Source of the DNA: an uncultured Clostridia bacterium
GTDB taxonomy: Bacteria > Bacillota > Clostridia > Oscillospirales > Acutalibacteraceae
Direction: 5' to 3'
Assembly: GCA_937876205.1 (NCBI GenBank)
Contig: CALEII010000068.1
Span: forward strand, 1 to 17,702
Length of the DNA stretch: 17,702 nt
Numbering within the stretch: the first letter of the stretch is position 1; each line of letters begins with the position of its first letter. Under the pieces are notes generated by a model. The model saw nothing but the letters and a program-made list of their open reading frames with translations, ran no database searches and was not told where the DNA came from. Below are positions 15,198 through 17,702 of this stretch, piece by piece. A program made the position numbers and the translations under genes.

Positions 15198-15227
15198 ACC
15201 CGATGAGAAAAAATCTTCCCATCGGGT
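15198..15227 (-). terminator. Stem-loop after the YD-repeat gene, probable weak terminator
   Basis: ACCCGATG (15198-15205) pairs with CATCGGGT (15220-15227) and the inside is partly paired. It lies 8 nt after the YD-repeat stop. The minus-strand tail GTTGTATTATG is T-rich but interrupted, so read-through into WYL-2 is possible. Confidence 0.6.
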
Positions 15228-15235
15228 ATGATTTA

Positions 15236-16438
15236 TTACCATTTCGGAAACAAATCCCCGCACCAGTCAATATCATAATTTGCATTTTCAGAATTGTCAA
15301 TTTCAACTCTTGCTTCACCGTTTGAATTGCAACTGTGTTTCCACACGACCGTTTTGCCGTCAGCATCGGTCAGACTTTCTTCAATCAGAGTGTTCGAGGA
15401 ATCATATTTGTATTGATAAACTACGGTTCTGCCGTCTGGTGCCGTAACAATATGTTTGATAAGATTGTTGTTTTCATCAAAAAAATTTTCGGTACAAGAT
15501 TTTTTACCGTCATCATAACAAACAATCTCTTTTGTAAGATTTCCGCTTGCGTCATACTCATATTCCTCTGAATGATAATTTTGTTCACTTGATATTTCGT
15601 GTTTTATCAGTTTTCCGTTATTTGCAGCATACTGCCAGAATTCTCTTTTGTAATTTAAAATAATCTTCTCAATAATGCGATCTTCACTGTCATACATAAA
15701 CTCAAAAATCTCATTGTCAAATTCATCATAAAAGAATACTGTTGTAACCAGATCGCCATATTGATTTATATACTCCTGCTTGATTTTTCTCCCCTTTGAA
15801 TCATACTCATAAGAATACTCCCTTTTGAACATAGAACCAGAATATGATACTGTATTCTTTTTTTCCAGCCCGTTTTCATAAACTAAATCCATAATAGTCT
15901 GTTTATTATCAGCATCAGCATAGATTCTTTTGATAACATTACCGTCTGCATCATAAAAATATTCAGTATCTCTATCAGCATAAATACCATTGGTATGTGT
16001 ACACTTTTTATGTGTCATTCTACCTGATGAATCATAAATATAGTCATAAATCTGCTTATGTCCGGCTGAAAATACAATTTCTTTTTTCACCGGTTTTTTG
16101 TCATTGCTGTATGTATAATTGATAGTGCACATCGCTTTACCCCTGATTTCCTGCTTCAGATTACCGTCAAAATCATAGACGAATTTGTTTTCGTACGAAG
16201 CAATATTTTTATCATTATACGATTCTTCAATATATTCCGAAACAAGTCTTTTTTCTGAATCGTAACAATATTTCGTCTTTATACTGTACTCATAATAGCT
16301 TGCCAGCCTTTCAGACAAATTGCCTTTTGCATCATACTGATATCTGATTTCAACACAATCATATCCCTCATTTGTAAAAAACTCGGCTGTTACTCTGCCA
16401 TTATTATCCCTTTTTATAAGATGTTTTACATTTATCAT
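15236..16438 (-). CDS. Cytosolic YD-repeat (RHS-like) protein
   Basis: This 400-aa protein is built of about 15 YD-type repeats of about 20-25 residues, such as YQYDAKGNLSER, FVYDFDGNLKQE, YFYDADGNVIKR and YEYDASGNLTKE. The RHS/YD family uses them to build beta cages around toxins or for binding. This protein is short, has no signal peptide, no RHS core DPxG motif and no toxin domain, so it is probably a cytosolic binding or structural protein. The final 25 residues (DNSENANYDIDWCGDLFPKW) leave the repeat pattern. The ATG at 16436-16438 follows GGGAG by 8 nt; a GTG at 16447 overlaps that site. It is a single gene with site S3 45 bp upstream. Confidence 0.83.
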   Translation of the reverse strand: MINVKHLIKRDNNGRVTAEFFTNEGYDCVEIRYQYDAKGNLSERLASYYEYSIKTKYCYDSEKRLVSEYIEESYNDKNIASYENKFVYDFDGNLKQEIRGKAMCTINYTYSNDKKPVKKEIVFSAGHKQIYDYIYDSSGRMTHKKCTHTNGIYADRDTEYFYDADGNVIKRIYADADNKQTIMDLVYENGLEKKNTVSYSGSMFKREYSYEYDSKGRKIKQEYINQYGDLVTTVFFYDEFDNEIFEFMYDSEDRIIEKIILNYKREFWQYAANNGKLIKHEISSEQNYHSEEYEYDASGNLTKEIVCYDDGKKSCTENFFDENNNLIKHIVTAPDGRTVVYQYKYDSSNTLIEESLTDADGKTVVWKHSCNSNGEARVEIDNSENANYDIDWCGDLFPKW

Positions 16439-16467
16439 TTTGATCACTCCCGTTTTGTTGTGATTAC

Positions 16468-16501
16468 ATAATACAATAATGGGTGAGACATTTTCGGGAC
16501 A
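16468..16501 (-). promoter_or_regulatory. Candidate operator S3 and -10 of the YD-repeat gene
   Basis: On the minus strand TGTCCC-GAAAAT-GTCTCA (16501-16484), then 10 nt, then TATTAT (16473-16468). The first half and centre match S4 almost exactly (TGTYCCGAAAATG), while the second half-site is degenerate. The site ends 45 bp before the ATG, against 46 at S4 and S5. Confidence 0.55.
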
Positions 16502-16632
16502 TAATGATCGTTATTACAGGTTTGAGATCTAAATTTTGGCAAATTACTCTTTATTATCTTTGAAAAAGATATAAGTAATGGTATTAGACAAATAAATCTA
16601 AATATTTTATCTTAAGAATGCATATATTATTA

Positions 16633-16661
16633 TTGACAATATCACGATACCGTGATATACT
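16633..16661 (+). promoter_or_regulatory. Promoter of the DUF4160/DUF2442 pair with a palindromic operator
   Basis: TTGACA (16633-16638), 17 nt, TATACT (16656-16661): a perfect -35 and a good -10. Nearly the whole spacer is the dyad ATATCACG-ATAC-CGTGATAT (16639-16658), perfect 8-bp arms reaching into the -10. This is the classic position for an autorepressor that blocks RNA polymerase, as in toxin-antitoxin operons. The HTH protein encoded second in the operon is the obvious candidate binder. Confidence 0.85.
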
Positions 16662-16685
16662 ATAATCAAAAGGAGTGATTTTTTA

Positions 16686-16940
16686 ATGCCAGTATTATCA
16701 AGATTTTACGGAATTATTATACGTATGTATTTTCAGCAGTCCGAACACAATCCGCCGCACTTTCATGCAATTTACGGTGAGCATATGGCTGCTATCAGCA
16801 TTAACGACGGCACTGTTTTAGAAGGAGAACTTCCCAATAAAGCACTTGAAATGGTTCTTGAATGGAACTCAATTCATAAAGAATCTCTTCTAAAGATTTG
16901 GGAAACACAGGAGTTCATCTCTCTTTCTCCTCTTGAATAA
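16686..16940 (+). CDS. DUF4160 protein
   Basis: This 84-aa protein matches DUF4160 along its whole length: an N-terminal PVLSRFYGIIIRMYF strand region, the signature HNPPHFHA (21-28), a short GEHMAAISINDG strand pair and an amphipathic helix (ALEMVLEWNSIHKESLLKIW). DUF4160 genes are usually found next to DUF2442 genes, as here, and such pairs are thought to be toxin-antitoxin-like, though a biochemical activity is not established to my knowledge. AAGGAG lies upstream of the ATG at a normal distance. The next gene follows 14 nt after the stop. Confidence 0.9.
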   Translation: MPVLSRFYGIIIRMYFQQSEHNPPHFHAIYGEHMAAISINDGTVLEGELPNKALEMVLEWNSIHKESLLKIWETQEFISLSPLE

Positions 16941-16954
16941 AGGAGGTTTTTTGT

Positions 16955-17392
16955 ATGTTTCATAAAGTAAAAAATGTAACCGCTCTGCCCGATTATAAGC
17001 TCAGTGTTCAGTTTGCCGAAGGTATAACTAAGATTTATGATATTGCACAACTTTTTGATAAATACAGTTTCTTTTTACCCTTAAAAGAATCGCCTGAACT
17101 TTTCAGTTCTGTAATCGTTGATCAGGGCGGTTACGGTATCATATGGAATGATGATATTGATATTTCCTGTGACGAACTCTGGGCAAATGGTGAAGAAATT
17201 GAAACACCATTTGACGGTCTTATGGCTCTCAGCGACGCAACATTTCTTTGGAATCTGAATGAAAGTACTCTCCGCAAGGCTATCGCCTACGGTAAGCTCG
17301 TAAACGGCGTTGATGTATGCAAATTCGGCAAACAATGGGTTGTTTCCATGTCGGCTATGAAAAGGGAATATGGAGAACCGGTAAGAATCTGA
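16955..17392 (+). CDS. DUF2442 protein with C-terminal helix-turn-helix domain
   Basis: This 145-aa protein joins DUF2442 (residues 1-80, MFHKVKNVTALPDYKLSVQF and WNDDIDISCDELWANG) to a C-terminal HTH of the type LSDATFLWNLNESTLRKAI followed by KFGKQWVVSMSAMKREYG (about 90-140). The HTH resembles the small DNA-binding domain seen in many Clostridia antitoxins, so this is likely the DNA-binding repressor and antitoxin-like partner of DUF4160. AGGAGG lies a few nt before the ATG. It probably binds the dyad at 16639-16658. A 20-bp terminator stem follows 25 nt after the stop. Confidence 0.85.
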   Translation: MFHKVKNVTALPDYKLSVQFAEGITKIYDIAQLFDKYSFFLPLKESPELFSSVIVDQGGYGIIWNDDIDISCDELWANGEEIETPFDGLMALSDATFLWNLNESTLRKAIAYGKLVNGVDVCKFGKQWVVSMSAMKREYGEPVRI

Positions 17393-17417
17393 AACATAAT
17401 ATCTAAAATAAGCAATC

Positions 17418-17466
17418 ACAAACAACAATGCAAGAGAAACAATCTCTTGCATTGTTGTTTGTTTAA
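17418..17466. terminator. Long perfect stem-loop, terminator of the DUF4160/DUF2442 operon
   Basis: A 20-bp perfect stem (17418-17437 with 17443-17462) encloses a 5-nt loop AACAA. The right arm ends in TTGTTGTTTGTTTAATT. The T-run is broken but rich. Symmetry would allow it to act in both directions, though no gene converges on it from the right. Confidence 0.8.
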
Positions 17467-17513
17467 TTAATCTTAACACCGTTATCAGCATATAAATTTT
17501 AAGAGGTGTTTAT

Positions 17514-17702
17514 ATGAAGATTTTATCTGTAAATTAAAGTCGGTAATTATTACGATGGCTGTTATACTTTTAGTTGTATTCGGCATTTTTATGACTGCAC
17601 ACACGCTGTCTGATGCTGTTTCGTGTGAGGCAAGGATGATACCGATTTACAATGTTGAGACTGCTGAAAAGAAAGTGGCAATTACATTCAACTGTGCTGT
17701 GG
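17514..17702 (+). CDS. pdaB: PdaB-type polysaccharide deacetylase, N-terminal part (3' end outside window), apparent frameshift near start
   Basis: Only the start is present. From ATG 17514, with AGAGGTG upstream, the frame reads MKILSVN and stops. One frame over, LKSVIITMAVILLVVFGIFM and then RMIPIYNVETAEKKVAITFN match the membrane anchor and first NodB-fold strand of PdaB, the sporulation polysaccharide deacetylase family that acts in cell-wall or cortex synthesis. Adding one base near 17528-17530 would restore MKILSV-KLKSVIIT. Alternatively translation starts at ATG 17555 inside the membrane segment, but no ribosome site is seen there. The symbol is given from family resemblance only. The deletion may be real decay, a sequencing error or an unusual start. 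Confidence 0.7.

Noticed and set aside
1..17702. Circular element joining the two deacetylase ends
   Set aside because: Joining 17702 to 1 would leave the central NodB domain missing, so the ends are not two halves of one gene.
1..17702. CRISPR array, tRNA, rRNA, integrase or transposase
   Set aside because: None was found on either strand; repeats present are dyads and coding repeats (YD, LRR) only.

Overview
The window looks like chromosomal DNA of a low-GC, Gram-positive, spore-forming Clostridia, most likely Ruminococcus or another Oscillospiraceae. This is inferred from AT-rich DNA with strong AGGAGG-type ribosome sites, a PdaB-type sporulation polysaccharide deacetylase at the right edge (and a relic of one at the left edge), WYL-domain regulators, cytosolic YD-repeat and BspA-type LRR proteins, and a DUF4160/DUF2442 pair. 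No rRNA, tRNA, CRISPR array, transposase, integrase or phage structural gene was seen. No stretch longer than 300 bases lacks a gene.

Layout. 1-85 holds the tail end of a deacetylase-like reading frame. 259-2071 (+) holds a WYL regulator (WYL-1) and a small acidic hypothetical gene with a good terminator. 2071-5083 (-) is a three-gene unit: a DUF2779 protein (Cas4/RecB-like nuclease plus DEDD-type exonuclease), a GNAT acetyltransferase, and a gene broken by two homopolymer frameshifts. 5184-12011 (-) is a tightly packed four-gene operon: a 1161-aa SNF2-like helicase without a methylase domain, a MoxR-type AAA+ ATPase (ATGA overlap), a DUF2201 protein joining an HExxH zinc-peptidase-like domain to a VWA domain (14-nt overlap), and a cytosolic LRR protein. 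12017-12656 (-) holds a lipoprotein with Cys/His repeats. 12665-14067 (-) is a two-gene unit: a protein resembling uracil-DNA glycosylases followed by a PD-(D/E)XK-like protein. 14091-15149 (-) is a second WYL regulator (WYL-2), and 15236-16438 (-) a YD-repeat protein. 16633-17466 (+) is a DUF4160/DUF2442-HTH pair with a palindromic operator inside its promoter. 17514-17702 (+) is the start of pdaB, apparently with a one-base frameshift near its start.

How it may work together. Five intergenic sites share an 18-bp dyad, TGYNCC-N6-GGNRCA in idealised form. They lie upstream of WYL-1, the acidic small gene, the helicase operon, the lipoprotein and the YD-repeat gene. Three lie 45-46 bp from the start codon, and three or four have a -10-like hexamer exactly 10 nt further on, with no recognisable -35. 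The simplest reading is one regulon under a WYL regulator, probably WYL-1, joining the helicase-MoxR-VWA-LRR operon to the lipoprotein and YD-repeat gene. Nuclease, helicase, MoxR-VWA, WYL and toxin-antitoxin-like genes together suggest a genome-defence or stress island. That function is inferred; nothing in the sequence proves it.
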